A stretch of 64,000 bases of DNA from Nocardioides sp. Root140. Its GTDB lineage: Bacteria > Actinomycetota > Actinomycetes > Propionibacteriales > Nocardioidaceae. Below, piece after piece: positions 15,532 to 23,759 of this stretch; position 1 is the stretch's first letter, and each line of letters begins with the position of its first letter. The stretch is taken from NCBI RefSeq assembly GCF_001426745.1, contig NZ_LMFI01000014.1, forward strand, positions 114,994 through 178,993, given 5' to 3'. The notes below the pieces were generated by a model that saw nothing but the letters and a program-made list of their open reading frames with translations, ran no database searches and was not told the DNA's origin. A program made the position numbers and the translations under genes.

Positions 15532-18522
15532 TCAGCCCCAGAAGATCCGCTCGACCACACTCCGTGCACGGCGTGTGGTGCGCAGGTAGTCGTTCACCAT
15601 GGCGTCGGATTCACCCGCAGAGTAGCCGAGGACCGAAGCCACCGCCGCACGCTCCCGCGGGTCGCGCGGGATCTGGTCGGAGGCCTTGCCCCGCACCAGG
15701 GTGACCGCGTTGCGCATCGAGCTGACCAGGCGCCAGGCCGCGTTGAGCGCCTCGGAGTCGTCGGCGTCGAGGAGCTCGGCCTCGGTGGCGGCCCGCAACG
15801 CGTCCAGGGTGCGCGGGGTCTGCAGGCCCTCGTGCCGTCCGGCATGCAGCATCTGCAGCAGCTGGACGGTCCACTCGATGTCGGCCAGTCCCCCGCGGCC
15901 CAGCTTGAGGTGCGTGTTCGGGTCGGCCCCGCGGGGCAGGCGTTCGTCGTCGACGCGGGCCTTGATGCGGCGCACCTCGATGACGTCGTCCTCGGTGATC
16001 CCGTCGACCGGGAAGCGCAGCGGGTTGATCAGCTCGGTGAAGCGCCGGCGCAGGTCCTCGTCGCCGACGACCGCGTCCGCACGCAGCAGGGCCTGGAACT
16101 CCCACACCCGCGACCACTTGGCGTAGTAGCCCCGGTAGGACTCCAGGGTGCGCACCAGCGGCCCCTGCTTGCCCTCGGGTCGCAGGCCGGCGTCGACCTC
16201 GAGCGGCGGGTCGGAGGCCGGGACGGCGAGCATGCGGGTCAGCTCGATGACCACCGCCTGGGCGTACGACGCCGCGACCTGGGGCTCGACGCCCGGCGCC
16301 GCCTCGTGCACGAACATGACGTCGGCGTCGCTGCCGTAGGACAGCTCGAAGCCGCCGTACCGCCCCATGCCGATGACCGCGATGGCGCTGGCCGGCGCGT
16401 CGAGGCCACGCTGCGCCACGACCGCGCGATGTGCTGCGGAGAGGGTCGCCTCGAGGGTGGCGTCGGTGAGGTTGGAGAGGCCCGCGCCGACCGCGACCAC
16501 GTCGAGGTTGCCGACGAGCTCACCGGCGGCGATGCGCAGCAGCTCACGGCGCCGGATCGCCCGGATCGCCAACGCGGCCTGGTCGGGGCTGTCCTTGCGT
16601 CCGGCCGAGGCCAGCATCTCGGTGGTCAGCGCCTCGGCGCTGAGCGGGGTGAGGTCCGTGCCCAGCAGCTTGACGCCGGTGGGCTCGCGTTCGAGCAGGT
16701 CGGTGGCGAAGCGCGAGGTGGCCAGCAGCTGCGCCAGCCGCTGGGCGACCTCACCCTCGTCGCGCAGCGTGGCGAGGAACCAGTGCGTCGCGCCCAGGGT
16801 CTCGCTGATCCGCCGGAAGCCGAACAGCCCGGCGTCCGGGTCGGGGGCGTCGGCGAACCACTCGAGCATCGCCGGCAGCAGGGTGCGCTGGATCGCGGCC
16901 GTCCGGGAGACACCGTTGGTGAGGTACTCCAGGTGCCGCAGCGCAGCCTTCGGGTCGAGATATCCCAGTGCAGACAGGCGTTGCTCGGCCGCGTCGGCAG
17001 AGAGCCGGATCTCCTCGCCGGGGATCCGGGCCACCGCGCTGAGCAACGGCCGGTAGAAGAGCTTCTCGTGCAGGCGCCGCACCTCTCGGCGGTGGTGGCG
17101 CCACTCCTTGTCGAGCTCCACGACCGGGTCCCGCAGGTAGCCGATCGAACGTCCCAGCCGTCGCAGCGAGGGTTCGTCGTCGGGCAGCACGTGGGTACGC
17201 CGCAGCTGGTGCAGCTGGATGCGGTGCTCGAGCTTGCGCAGGAACGCATAGGCCTCGTGCATCGACTGGCCGTCCTCGCGCCCCACGTACCCGCCGCGGG
17301 TCAGCTGCGCCAGCGCGCTCAGCGTGGTCGGCGCGCGGACACCCTCGTTGGTGCGGCCGTGCACCATCTGCAGCAGCTGGACGGCGAACTCGACGTCGCG
17401 CAGACCCCCGGAGCCGAGCTTGAGCTGGCGTTCGGCCTCGTGGCTCGGAATGTGGTCGAGCACCCGGCGACGCATCGACTGGACGTCCGTGACGAAGCCG
17501 TCTCGGCTGGCAGCGGACCACACCATCGGGGCGATCATCTGCATGTACTCGCGACCCAGCGCGAGGTCACCGGCGACCGGTCGCGCCTTGAGCAGGGCCT
17601 GGAACTCCCACGTCTTGGCCCAGCGCTCGTAATAGCCGCGGTGGCTGGCCAGGGTGCGCACGAGCGGACCCGACTTGCCCTCGGGGCGGAGGTTCGCGTC
17701 CACCGGCCAGATGGTGCCCTCGGCGGTGTGGTCGGAGCAGACCTGGATCAGCTGGGCGGCGAGCTGGGTGGCCGCCCGGTTGGCCACGCCCTCGTCGGCT
17801 CCCTCGGCCGGCTCGAAGACGAAGATCACGTCGACGTCGGAGACGTAGTTGAGCTCGTGGCCCCCGCACTTGCCCATGGCGATGACCGAGAGCCGGGCGG
17901 TGGCCGCGGTCTCGCCGACCCGGGCGCGGGCGATGGACAGTCCGGCGTCGAGGGTGCCGGCGGCCAGGTCGGACAGCTCGGCGGCGATGTCGTCGACGCC
18001 GACGCCGTGGGCGAGGTCGCGGGCGGCCATTCGCAACAGCACCCGGCGGTACTCCACCCGCAGTGCGTCGACCGCCTCGGTGTCGTCCATCGCCGAGACC
18101 GGTTCCGCGTCGGCAGGGTCGGCACCCACGGCGCGCAGCAGGGCCTCCCTCACGGCGTACGCCGCCGGGCGGGTGTTGCCCAGGGTCGGGTCGGTCAGCT
18201 CACGCCAGTGGTGGGGATGGGTCACCAAGTGGTCGGCCAGTGCGCTGCTCGCGCCGAGCACGCTGAGCAACCGCATCGCGGTTCCCTCGTCGTCCACCAG
18301 CTCCTCCAGGAAGTCCTGGCGGCTCTCGCCCGCGTCGCGCTCGACGGCGTCGGCCAGGTCGACCAGGGCGTCGAGTGCCGCGTCGGGATCGGCGGTGCGG
18401 TTCAGGATCGCCAGCAGCGGCGGGCCCTGCTCCCCCAGCTCGGCCAGTCGCGCCGCTGAGGTCTCGGGGTCGCTGAATCCCTGCCGGATCAGCTCGCCGC
18501 GTCCGACTGCCCGCGGCGTCAT
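15532..18522 (-). CDS. glnE: Bifunctional glutamine synthetase adenylyltransferase/deadenylase
   Basis: A 996-residue two-headed enzyme that attaches AMP to, or removes it from, glutamine synthetase I in response to nitrogen status. Two nucleotidyltransferase halves are visible: YVSDVDVIFVFEP in the N-terminal (deadenylating) half and YGSDADVMFVHE in the C-terminal (adenylylating) half, each followed by the repeated RPEGKSGPLVRTL or RPEGKQGPLVRTL and helical regulatory parts. The length fits GlnE of actinobacteria (~990-1000). The ATG at 18522 overlaps the amidotransferase stop as ATGA. The gene order glnA2-glnE resembles mycobacteria. A long open frame on the opposite strand is only a codon-bias shadow. 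Confidence 0.96.
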   Translation of the reverse strand: MTPRAVGRGELIRQGFSDPETSAARLAELGEQGPPLLAILNRTADPDAALDALVDLADAVERDAGESRQDFLEELVDDEGTAMRLLSVLGASSALADHLVTHPHHWRELTDPTLGNTRPAAYAVREALLRAVGADPADAEPVSAMDDTEAVDALRVEYRRVLLRMAARDLAHGVGVDDIAAELSDLAAGTLDAGLSIARARVGETAATARLSVIAMGKCGGHELNYVSDVDVIFVFEPAEGADEGVANRAATQLAAQLIQVCSDHTAEGTIWPVDANLRPEGKSGPLVRTLASHRGYYERWAKTWEFQALLKARPVAGDLALGREYMQMIAPMVWSAASRDGFVTDVQSMRRRVLDHIPSHEAERQLKLGSGGLRDVEFAVQLLQMVHGRTNEGVRAPTTLSALAQLTRGGYVGREDGQSMHEAYAFLRKLEHRIQLHQLRRTHVLPDDEPSLRRLGRSIGYLRDPVVELDKEWRHHRREVRRLHEKLFYRPLLSAVARIPGEEIRLSADAAEQRLSALGYLDPKAALRHLEYLTNGVSRTAAIQRTLLPAMLEWFADAPDPDAGLFGFRRISETLGATHWFLATLRDEGEVAQRLAQLLATSRFATDLLEREPTGVKLLGTDLTPLSAEALTTEMLASAGRKDSPDQAALAIRAIRRRELLRIAAGELVGNLDVVAVGAGLSNLTDATLEATLSAAHRAVVAQRGLDAPASAIAVIGMGRYGGFELSYGSDADVMFVHEAAPGVEPQVAASYAQAVVIELTRMLAVPASDPPLEVDAGLRPEGKQGPLVRTLESYRGYYAKWSRVWEFQALLRADAVVGDEDLRRRFTELINPLRFPVDGITEDDVIEVRRIKARVDDERLPRGADPNTHLKLGRGGLADIEWTVQLLQMLHAGRHEGLQTPRTLDALRAATEAELLDADDSEALNAAWRLVSSMRNAVTLVRGKASDQIPRDPRERAAVASVLGYSAGESDAMVNDYLRTTRRARSVVERIFWG

Positions 18523-19289
18523 CCCGCCGACCCGTCGCCAGTTCTTGCCGACCCGTCGCCAGTTTGGCGTCGATCCATCCGCTCGCGCGCCAGCTGCGTG
18601 AAGTGCTCGGCCATCGGGCGCCAGGCCGCGTCCAGCTCGGCCCGGGCATCGGCGATGGAGCCGATCAGTGCCGTCTGGTCGAGGCCACGCGCCAGATGCG
18701 CCTCACGGTCGCCGTCCGCCCAGGCCGCCACGATCTGCTCGTCGGCCTCGGGGTGCAGTTGCACGCCCCAGACGGAGTCGGCGAACCGCACGACCTGCAC
18801 CTCGTCGTCCGGGGTCGCCGCCAGCAGCACGGCGCCGTCGGGCAGCTCCGAGACGATGTCGTTGTTCCACTGGATGCCGCGCAGCCCGTGGGGTCGGCCG
18901 AAGACCCGGTCCTGCGCCGCGGCAGGCAGCCATCCGACCGGCAGCACGCCGACCTGCTGTCCACGCGGGTTCACCTCGACGCCTCCGCCGAGGGCGACCG
19001 CGACCAGCTGATGGCCCAGGCAGATGCCGAGGGTCGGCACCCCCGTGTCGGCTGCGTCGCGCACCAGGTGCTTGAGCGGCGGGAGCCACCAGTACGCCGC
19101 ATCGTCGTCGGCTCCCATCGTGCCGCCGAGCACCACGAGTGCGTCGTACGCCGCGAGGTCGGGCAGTGCGTCACCGACGTACGGCCGCCACACCTCGACC
19201 CGGGCACCGGCCTCCTCCAGCCAGTCGCCGAGGTGGCCAGGCGGGCACTTCGCCTCGTGCTCGACGACGAGGACCAGCGGCTGCGTCAC
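18519..19289 (-). CDS. Type 1 glutamine amidotransferase
   Basis: A 256-residue class I (triad) amidotransferase domain protein. The nucleophile elbow TLGICLGHQL places the catalytic Cys at residue 90, and VQLHPEAD supplies the His and Glu. An oxyanion-type GGTMGADDD lies near residue 56. It would hydrolyse glutamine to ammonia for an unknown acceptor reaction; free-standing proteins of this type resemble GMP-synthase-like or gamma-glutamyl hydrolases. The GTG at 19289 is 4 bp after the glnA2 stop. The C-terminal tail contains a duplicated TGDGSAR block coded by an 18-bp direct repeat, and the gene overlaps glnE. Confidence 0.83.
   Translation of the reverse strand: MTQPLVLVVEHEAKCPPGHLGDWLEEAGARVEVWRPYVGDALPDLAAYDALVVLGGTMGADDDAAYWWLPPLKHLVRDAADTGVPTLGICLGHQLVAVALGGGVEVNPRGQQVGVLPVGWLPAAAQDRVFGRPHGLRGIQWNNDIVSELPDGAVLLAATPDDEVQVVRFADSVWGVQLHPEADEQIVAAWADGDREAHLARGLDQTALIGSIADARAELDAAWRPMAEHFTQLARERMDRRQTGDGSARTGDGSAG
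18526..18564. repeat. Tandem 18-bp direct repeat at the amidotransferase/glnE junction
   Basis: GCCGACCCGTCGCCAGTT occurs at 18526-18543 and again at 18547-18564 (21-bp period, seven codons). It lengthens the amidotransferase tail by one heptapeptide and lies just before the glnE start, so it also duplicates the region that would serve as the glnE ribosome site. It looks like a recent slippage duplication. Confidence 0.8.
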
Positions 19290-19293
19290 GGGC

Positions 19294-20634
19294 TCAGATC
19301 ACCGGCAGCATCTGGTCCCGCTCCCAGGCCGAGACCTGGCCGCGGTAGGCCTCCCACTCGGATCGCTTGTTGCGCAGGAAGTAGTCGTAGACGTGCTCGC
19401 CCAGCGTCTCGGCCAGCAGCTCGGAGTTCTCCGCGACCTTGATCGCCTCGGCCAGCGTCTTCGGCAGCGGCTCGATGCCGAGGCTGTTGCGCTCGCGCTC
19501 GTTGAGCGACCACACGTCGTCCTCGGTCTCGCGAGGCAGCTCGTAGCCCTCCTCGATCCCCTTCATGCCGGCGGCCAGGATCACCGCGAACGCCAGGTAG
19601 GGGTTGCAGGCGGGGTCGATGGTGCGCAGCTCGATGCGGGTGGACTGGCCCTTGTTGGGCTTGTACATCGGCACCCGGACCATCGCCGAACGGTTGTTGT
19701 GTCCCCAGGTGATGTACGACGGCGCCTCGCCGCCGCCGATCAGCCGCTTGTAGCTGTTGACCCACTGGTTGGTGACACAGGTGATCTCGCTGGCATGGCG
19801 GAGCATCCCGGCGATGAACTGCCGGCCGGTCTTGCTGAGCTGGTATTCGGAGCCGGCCTCGAAGAACGCGTTGCGGTCACCCTCGAACAGCGACACGTGC
19901 GTGTGCATGCCCGAGCCCGGGTGCGTGGTGAACGGCTTCGGCATGAAGCTGGCCCAGATGCCCTGGCTCAGTGCCACCTCACGGATCACCGTGCGGAAGG
20001 TCAGGATGTTGTCGGCGGTGCTCAGCGCGTCGGCGTACCGCAGGTCGATCTCCTGCTGGCCGGGCCCACCCTCGTGGTGGCTGAACTCGACGGAGATGCC
20101 CATCGACTCGAGCATCGTGATCGCCTCGCGACGGAAGTCGGAGCCGTGCGACTGCGCGGTGTGGTCGAAGAACCCGCTGCGGTCGACCGGGATCGGGTCG
20201 TCACCGGAGTTGGGGGTGTCCTTGAAGAGGTAGAACTCGATCTCGGGGTGGGTGTAGAACGTGAACCCCTTCTCGGCCGCGGCGCTCAGGGTGCGCTTGA
20301 GCACGTAGCGCGGGTCGGCGTACGACGGGCTGCCGTCGGGCATCATGATGTCGCAGAACATGCGCGCCGTCGCGGGCCCCTCGCCGCCACGCCACGGCAG
20401 GATCTGGAACGTCGACGGGTCGGGCAGCAGCAGCATGTCTGCCTCGTAGACGCGGGCGAATCCCTCGATGGCCGAGCCGTCGAACCCGATGCCCTCGCTG
20501 AAGGCGCCCTCGAGCTCGGCCGGAGCCACCGCCACGGACTTGAGGAAACCGAGGACGTCGGTGAACCAGAGGCGGACGAACCGGACGTCGCGTTCTTCGA
20601 GTGCGCGCAGCACGAAGTCTTCCTGCTTACCCAT
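19294..20634 (-). CDS. glnA2: Glutamine synthetase family protein, GlnA2 type
   Basis: A 446-residue glutamine synthetase fold enzyme. N-terminal beta-grasp (FVRLWFTDVLGFLKS, FDGSAIEGFARV); catalytic domain with HPEIEFYLF, the ATP/metal region GGPGQQEIDLRY, the MHTHVSLFEGD loop, and the substrate region IELRTIDPACNPYLA. The adenylylation tyrosine motif (NLYxLPPE) of GS-I beta is replaced by YELPRETEDDVWSL, so this enzyme should not be a GlnE target. Length and neighbourhood match mycobacterial GlnA2; in Streptomyces, GlnA2 acts in polyamine utilisation. The real substrate could thus be glutamate plus ammonia or a polyamine. The ATG at 20634 was chosen by alignment of MGKQEDFVLRALEERD. Confidence 0.9.
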   Translation of the reverse strand: MGKQEDFVLRALEERDVRFVRLWFTDVLGFLKSVAVAPAELEGAFSEGIGFDGSAIEGFARVYEADMLLLPDPSTFQILPWRGGEGPATARMFCDIMMPDGSPSYADPRYVLKRTLSAAAEKGFTFYTHPEIEFYLFKDTPNSGDDPIPVDRSGFFDHTAQSHGSDFRREAITMLESMGISVEFSHHEGGPGQQEIDLRYADALSTADNILTFRTVIREVALSQGIWASFMPKPFTTHPGSGMHTHVSLFEGDRNAFFEAGSEYQLSKTGRQFIAGMLRHASEITCVTNQWVNSYKRLIGGGEAPSYITWGHNNRSAMVRVPMYKPNKGQSTRIELRTIDPACNPYLAFAVILAAGMKGIEEGYELPRETEDDVWSLNERERNSLGIEPLPKTLAEAIKVAENSELLAETLGEHVYDYFLRNKRSEWEAYRGQVSAWERDQMLPVI

Positions 20635-20658
20635 GGACCCAACTATGGACCATCGCCT

Positions 20659-20674
20659 GTTACACGCGTGTGAC
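20659..20674 (-). promoter_or_regulatory. GlnR-box-like element before glnA2
   Basis: Read on the minus strand, GTCAC-ACGCGT-GTAAC fits the GTNAC-n6-GNAAC arrangement of GlnR binding sites of actinobacteria. It lies 25-40 nt before the glnA2 start. The core ACACGCGTGT is also a self-complementary palindrome, so another regulator is possible. Confidence 0.4.
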
Positions 20675-20691
20675 ACGCCACCAGTTGGTGC

Positions 20692-20734
20692 ACGCGGAAC
20701 ATCCCCGTCACCTGATGACTGGGATGTTCCGCGT
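20692..20734. terminator. Long hairpin between merR stop and glnA2 upstream region
   Basis: Perfect 14-bp arms ACGCGGAACATCCC (20692-20705) and GGGATGTTCCGCGT (20721-20734) enclose 15 nt that can pair further (GTCA...TGAC). It starts 25 bp past the merR stop and has no T-run, as is usual for actinobacterial terminators. It would separate merR read-through from glnA2. Confidence 0.7.
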
Positions 20735-20758
20735 AGAGGTCGGGCGCGGGGGTCAGCG

Positions 20759-21541
20759 TCAGCGCACGGGCTGCTGGAGCTCGATCACCCAGTCGGCGGA
20801 GGGATCGGCCGGCGACGAGAGGTAGAGCTCCCGGCAGGTGCCGGAGGCGTGCAGGCCCTGCTCGGTCAGGTGCGCGCCCAGGGCCTGCCAGCCTTCGGCG
20901 ATGCGGTCGATCGGCCCCGTGTACGTCGCCACGACGGCACGCGGCACCGCAGGCAGCGTGGCCGGCTCGGCACCCTCGACGTCGAGGCCCGCCGGGCCGC
21001 AGGCCGCGAACCGGATGCCCTCGTCGCCCACGTCGTACCAGGCGACGCTCGGGTCGAAGCCGGTCCCCTGCCCTGCAGCCGCCGACGCGAGTCGCGCGAA
21101 GAGCGGTCCGATGACCGGTCCGATCTGGGGCTGCTCCGCCACCGAGGCGGTCAGCTGGGTGACCTCCAGCTCGGGCAGGTTCTTCTCCGTGTAGTTCATC
21201 TCCATGATGTGTCCTTCCATCAGTCGGAGACGCCGCTCCACCTCGTCGAGGCGGGTCCGGTTGGCGGTGATCTCGTCGGCCAGCTCGGTCCGGCGCTGTT
21301 CCAGTCGCTGCTGGAGCAGGTCGGGCGGGCCGTCGAGCATCTCTCCCACCACCTCGAGACTGAAGCCCAGCTCCTTGAGGGCCACCAGCTGGTGCGCGCG
21401 CCGCAGCAGCGACTCGTCGTACCGCCGGTAGCCCGAGAAGGGGTCGACCTCGGACGGGGCGAGCAGTCCGACCGCGTCGTAGTGACGCAGCATCCGCACT
21501 GACACCCCGGCGAAGCGGGCGAAGTCTCCGATGTTCAACAT
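20759..21541 (-). CDS. MerR family regulator with GyrI-like ligand domain
   Basis: A 260-residue regulator. Residues 1-70 are the MerR winged helix (MLNIGDFARFAGVSVRMLRHYD, GYRRYDESLLRRAHQL). A dimerisation coiled coil follows (~75-110). The C-terminal ~140 residues (VIGPLFARL, AVVATYTGPIDRIAEGWQALGAHL, RELYLSSPADPSADWVIELQQPV) resemble the GyrI-like effector domain of BmrR-type multidrug sensors. It probably binds an aromatic or cationic ligand and untwists a promoter with a long spacer. A MerR-type dyad lies just upstream, suggesting autoregulation. No separate target gene is evident. Confidence 0.88.
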   Translation of the reverse strand: MLNIGDFARFAGVSVRMLRHYDAVGLLAPSEVDPFSGYRRYDESLLRRAHQLVALKELGFSLEVVGEMLDGPPDLLQQRLEQRRTELADEITANRTRLDEVERRLRLMEGHIMEMNYTEKNLPELEVTQLTASVAEQPQIGPVIGPLFARLASAAAGQGTGFDPSVAWYDVGDEGIRFAACGPAGLDVEGAEPATLPAVPRAVVATYTGPIDRIAEGWQALGAHLTEQGLHASGTCRELYLSSPADPSADWVIELQQPVR

Positions 21542-21559
21542 GACGGGATCACTCCACGG

Positions 21560-21581
21560 CCTGACACGGTGTCAGGGTCAA
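21560..21581 (-). promoter_or_regulatory. MerR-type operator/promoter of the merR gene
   Basis: CCTGACAC-G-GTGTCAGG (21560-21576) is a perfect 8-1-8 dyad. On the minus strand it directly follows TTGACC, which can serve as the -35 box, the usual placement of MerR operators between -35 and -10. The -35 overlaps the nadE stop codon, so merR is expressed from a promoter inside the end of nadE. Confidence 0.6.
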
Positions 21582-23650
21582 GAGCCGTCGCGCGGAACGT
21601 TCTCCAGCTCGGCCAACCAGGCAGTCGGCGACGCGTCCGACGGCATCCGCCAGTCACCGCGCGGCGACATCGTGCCGCCCGCGGAGACCTTCGGGCCGTT
21701 GGGCAGCGCCGACCGCTTGAACTGCGACGCGAAGAACCGCGTGATGAACACCTCGAGCCACTTGCGTACGACGGGCAGGTCGTAGGCCGCACGACGGTCG
21801 GGCGGGAATCCCGGCGGCCACTCGCCGACCTCGGCGTCCTGCCAGGCATGCCAGGCCAGGAACGCGATCTTGCTCGGTCGGGCGCCGCCGCGCAGCGTGT
21901 GGAACAGCGAGAAGTCCTGCAGCGCATAGGGGCCCACGGAGTCCTCGGTGGCCTGGGGCTTCTCGCCCTCCTCGGTCGGGATCAGCTCGGGAGTGATCTC
22001 CTGCTCGAGGATCTCGCGGAGCACGTCGTTGATCTCGCCGCTGGAGTCGTCGGCGGCGAACTGGCCGCTGTCGATCACCCAGCGGATCAGGTGCTGGATC
22101 AGGGTCTTCGGGACCCCGGAGTTCACCGTGTAGTGGGACATCTGGTCGCCCACGCCGTACGTGCACCAGCCCAGCGCGAGCTCGGAGAGGTCGCCGGTGC
22201 CGAGCACGATGCCGCCACGGTGGTTGGCCAGCCGGAAGAGGTAGTCGGTGCGGAGGCCGGCCTGCACGTTCTCGAACGTGACGTCGTAGACCGACTCGCC
22301 GTCGGAGTACGGATGGTCGAGGTCGTCGAGCATCTGCGTGGCCGCGGGCTTGATGTCGAGCACCTCGAAGGTGACGCCGAGCGAGGTGGAGAGCCGCGTG
22401 GCGTAGGACTTCGTGGTGTCGCCGGTCGCGAAGCCCGGCATGGTGAACGCGTGGATGTCGGTGCGCGGCCGGCCCAGCCGGTCCATCGCCTTGGCCGCCA
22501 CGATCAGCGCGTGCGTGGAGTCGAGCCCGCCAGACACGCCAATGACGACCTTCGGCTGCCACGAGTCGCCGCCGATCGCGCGCAACCGTTGCTCGAGGCC
22601 GGAGACCTGGATGTTGTAGGCCTCGTAGCAGTCCTGGGCGAGCCGTTCTGCGTCGTCGGGCACGAACGGGAACCGGTCGACCTTGCGCCGCAGGCCGATG
22701 TCACCGGTCGGCGGCTCGAGGGTGAACTCGACGGTGCGGAACGACGAGAGCCGGTCCTCGTGCGTGCGCCGGTTGTCGTCGAACGTGCCCTGCCGCAGCC
22801 GGTCCTGGCGGATCCGGCCGAGGTCGACGTCCGCGACGCTGCGCCGCGCGCCCTCGGGGAACCGCTCGGTCTCCTCGAGCAGCTCGCCGAGCTCGTAGAC
22901 CATCGTCTGGCCGTCCCAGCTGAGGTCCGTGGTCGACTCCCCCTCACCCGCCGCCGCATAGAGGTACGCCGCCAGGCAGCGCGCGCTCGCCGAGCGCACC
23001 AGCAGCCGGCGGTCCTCGGCCCGGGCAACGGTGATCGGCGAACCCGACAGGTTGGCCAGCACCGTCGCGCCGGCCAACGCGGCCTCGGCACTGGGCGGGA
23101 CCGGCACCCACATGTCCTCACAGACCTCGACGTGCAGCTTGAGGTCAGGCAGGTCGGCAGCGCTGAAGATCAGGTCGGGACCGAACGGCACCTCGTCGCC
23201 ACCGAGCGTGATCCACTCGTCGCGGCGGTCGTCACCCGGCGCGAAGTGGCGGCGCTCGTAGAACTCCCGGTAGGTCGGCAGGTAGGACTTCGGGCTGACC
23301 CCGAGCACCGATCCACGGTGGATCACCACGGCACAGTTGAGCACCCGCGTGCCCTGCACGAGCGGGGCGCCGACCACGATCACCGGCAGCAGGTCCTGCG
23401 AGGCCTCGACGATGTCGTCGATCGCGGACAGCGTCGAGGCGAGCAACGTGTCCTGCAGCAGCAGGTCGTCGATGGCGTAGCCGGTCAGGCACAGCTCGGG
23501 GAACAGCGCGACCGCGACACCCTCCTCGTGGCACTCCGTGGCCTGCGCGATGACGGTCGCCGCGTTGGCCGCCGGGTCCGCGATCGAGACGGGCACGGCG
23601 CAGGCGGCGACGCGGGCGAAACCCTGGGCATAGGCAGAGTAGAAGTCCAC
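21578..23650 (-). CDS. nadE: Glutamine-dependent NAD(+) synthetase
   Basis: A 690-residue two-domain enzyme making NAD from deamido-NAD, ATP and glutamine, the last step of NAD synthesis. The N-terminal nitrilase-type glutaminase (~10-290) shows the Glu-Lys-Cys triad contexts FPELCLTGY, SPKSYLPTYREFYE and VEVCEDMWVP. The C-terminal synthetase (~340-650) has the PP-loop GVSGGLDSTHAL, then TGDLSELALGWCTYG. The length fits the actinobacterial type. The start is the GTG at 23650: no Shine-Dalgarno is seen, but TAGACT lies 7 nt before it on the minus strand, indicating a leaderless message. Confidence 0.96.
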   Translation of the reverse strand: MDFYSAYAQGFARVAACAVPVSIADPAANAATVIAQATECHEEGVAVALFPELCLTGYAIDDLLLQDTLLASTLSAIDDIVEASQDLLPVIVVGAPLVQGTRVLNCAVVIHRGSVLGVSPKSYLPTYREFYERRHFAPGDDRRDEWITLGGDEVPFGPDLIFSAADLPDLKLHVEVCEDMWVPVPPSAEAALAGATVLANLSGSPITVARAEDRRLLVRSASARCLAAYLYAAAGEGESTTDLSWDGQTMVYELGELLEETERFPEGARRSVADVDLGRIRQDRLRQGTFDDNRRTHEDRLSSFRTVEFTLEPPTGDIGLRRKVDRFPFVPDDAERLAQDCYEAYNIQVSGLEQRLRAIGGDSWQPKVVIGVSGGLDSTHALIVAAKAMDRLGRPRTDIHAFTMPGFATGDTTKSYATRLSTSLGVTFEVLDIKPAATQMLDDLDHPYSDGESVYDVTFENVQAGLRTDYLFRLANHRGGIVLGTGDLSELALGWCTYGVGDQMSHYTVNSGVPKTLIQHLIRWVIDSGQFAADDSSGEINDVLREILEQEITPELIPTEEGEKPQATEDSVGPYALQDFSLFHTLRGGARPSKIAFLAWHAWQDAEVGEWPPGFPPDRRAAYDLPVVRKWLEVFITRFFASQFKRSALPNGPKVSAGGTMSPRGDWRMPSDASPTAWLAELENVPRDGS

Positions 23651-23657
23651 GTCCGTG

Positions 23658-23663
23658 AGTCTA
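23658..23663 (-). promoter_or_regulatory. -10 box for leaderless nadE
   Basis: On the minus strand TAGACT is followed by 7 nt and then the GTG start of nadE. This is the TANNNT-n6/7-start pattern of leaderless actinobacterial transcripts. Confidence 0.5.
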
Positions 23664-23747
23664 TGGGGTGGCTGCCGCTTCCCGGCGACACCTCAGACGG
23701 GCCCGAAGTTCCCGCATTTCGGTGTCGCCACCGAGCATCAGCGGTCC

Positions 23748-23753
23748 TAGCGT
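23748..23753 (+). promoter_or_regulatory. -10 box for leaderless FAD monooxygenase gene
   Basis: TAGCGT followed by six bases (CGGGAC) and the ATG at 23760. No Shine-Dalgarno is present. A 9-bp inverted repeat GGCGACACC (23684-23692) / GGTGTCGCC (23721-23729) lies upstream and could be an operator. Confidence 0.55.
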
Positions 23754-23759
23754 CGGGAC

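Noticed and set aside
13126..18459. Very long open frame (over 1700 codons) on the plus strand opposite glnE, the glycosyltransferase and neighbours
   Set aside because: It is a codon-bias shadow: the real minus-strand genes have clear domains and overlapping starts, while this translation is Arg/His/Gly/Gln-rich without any motif.
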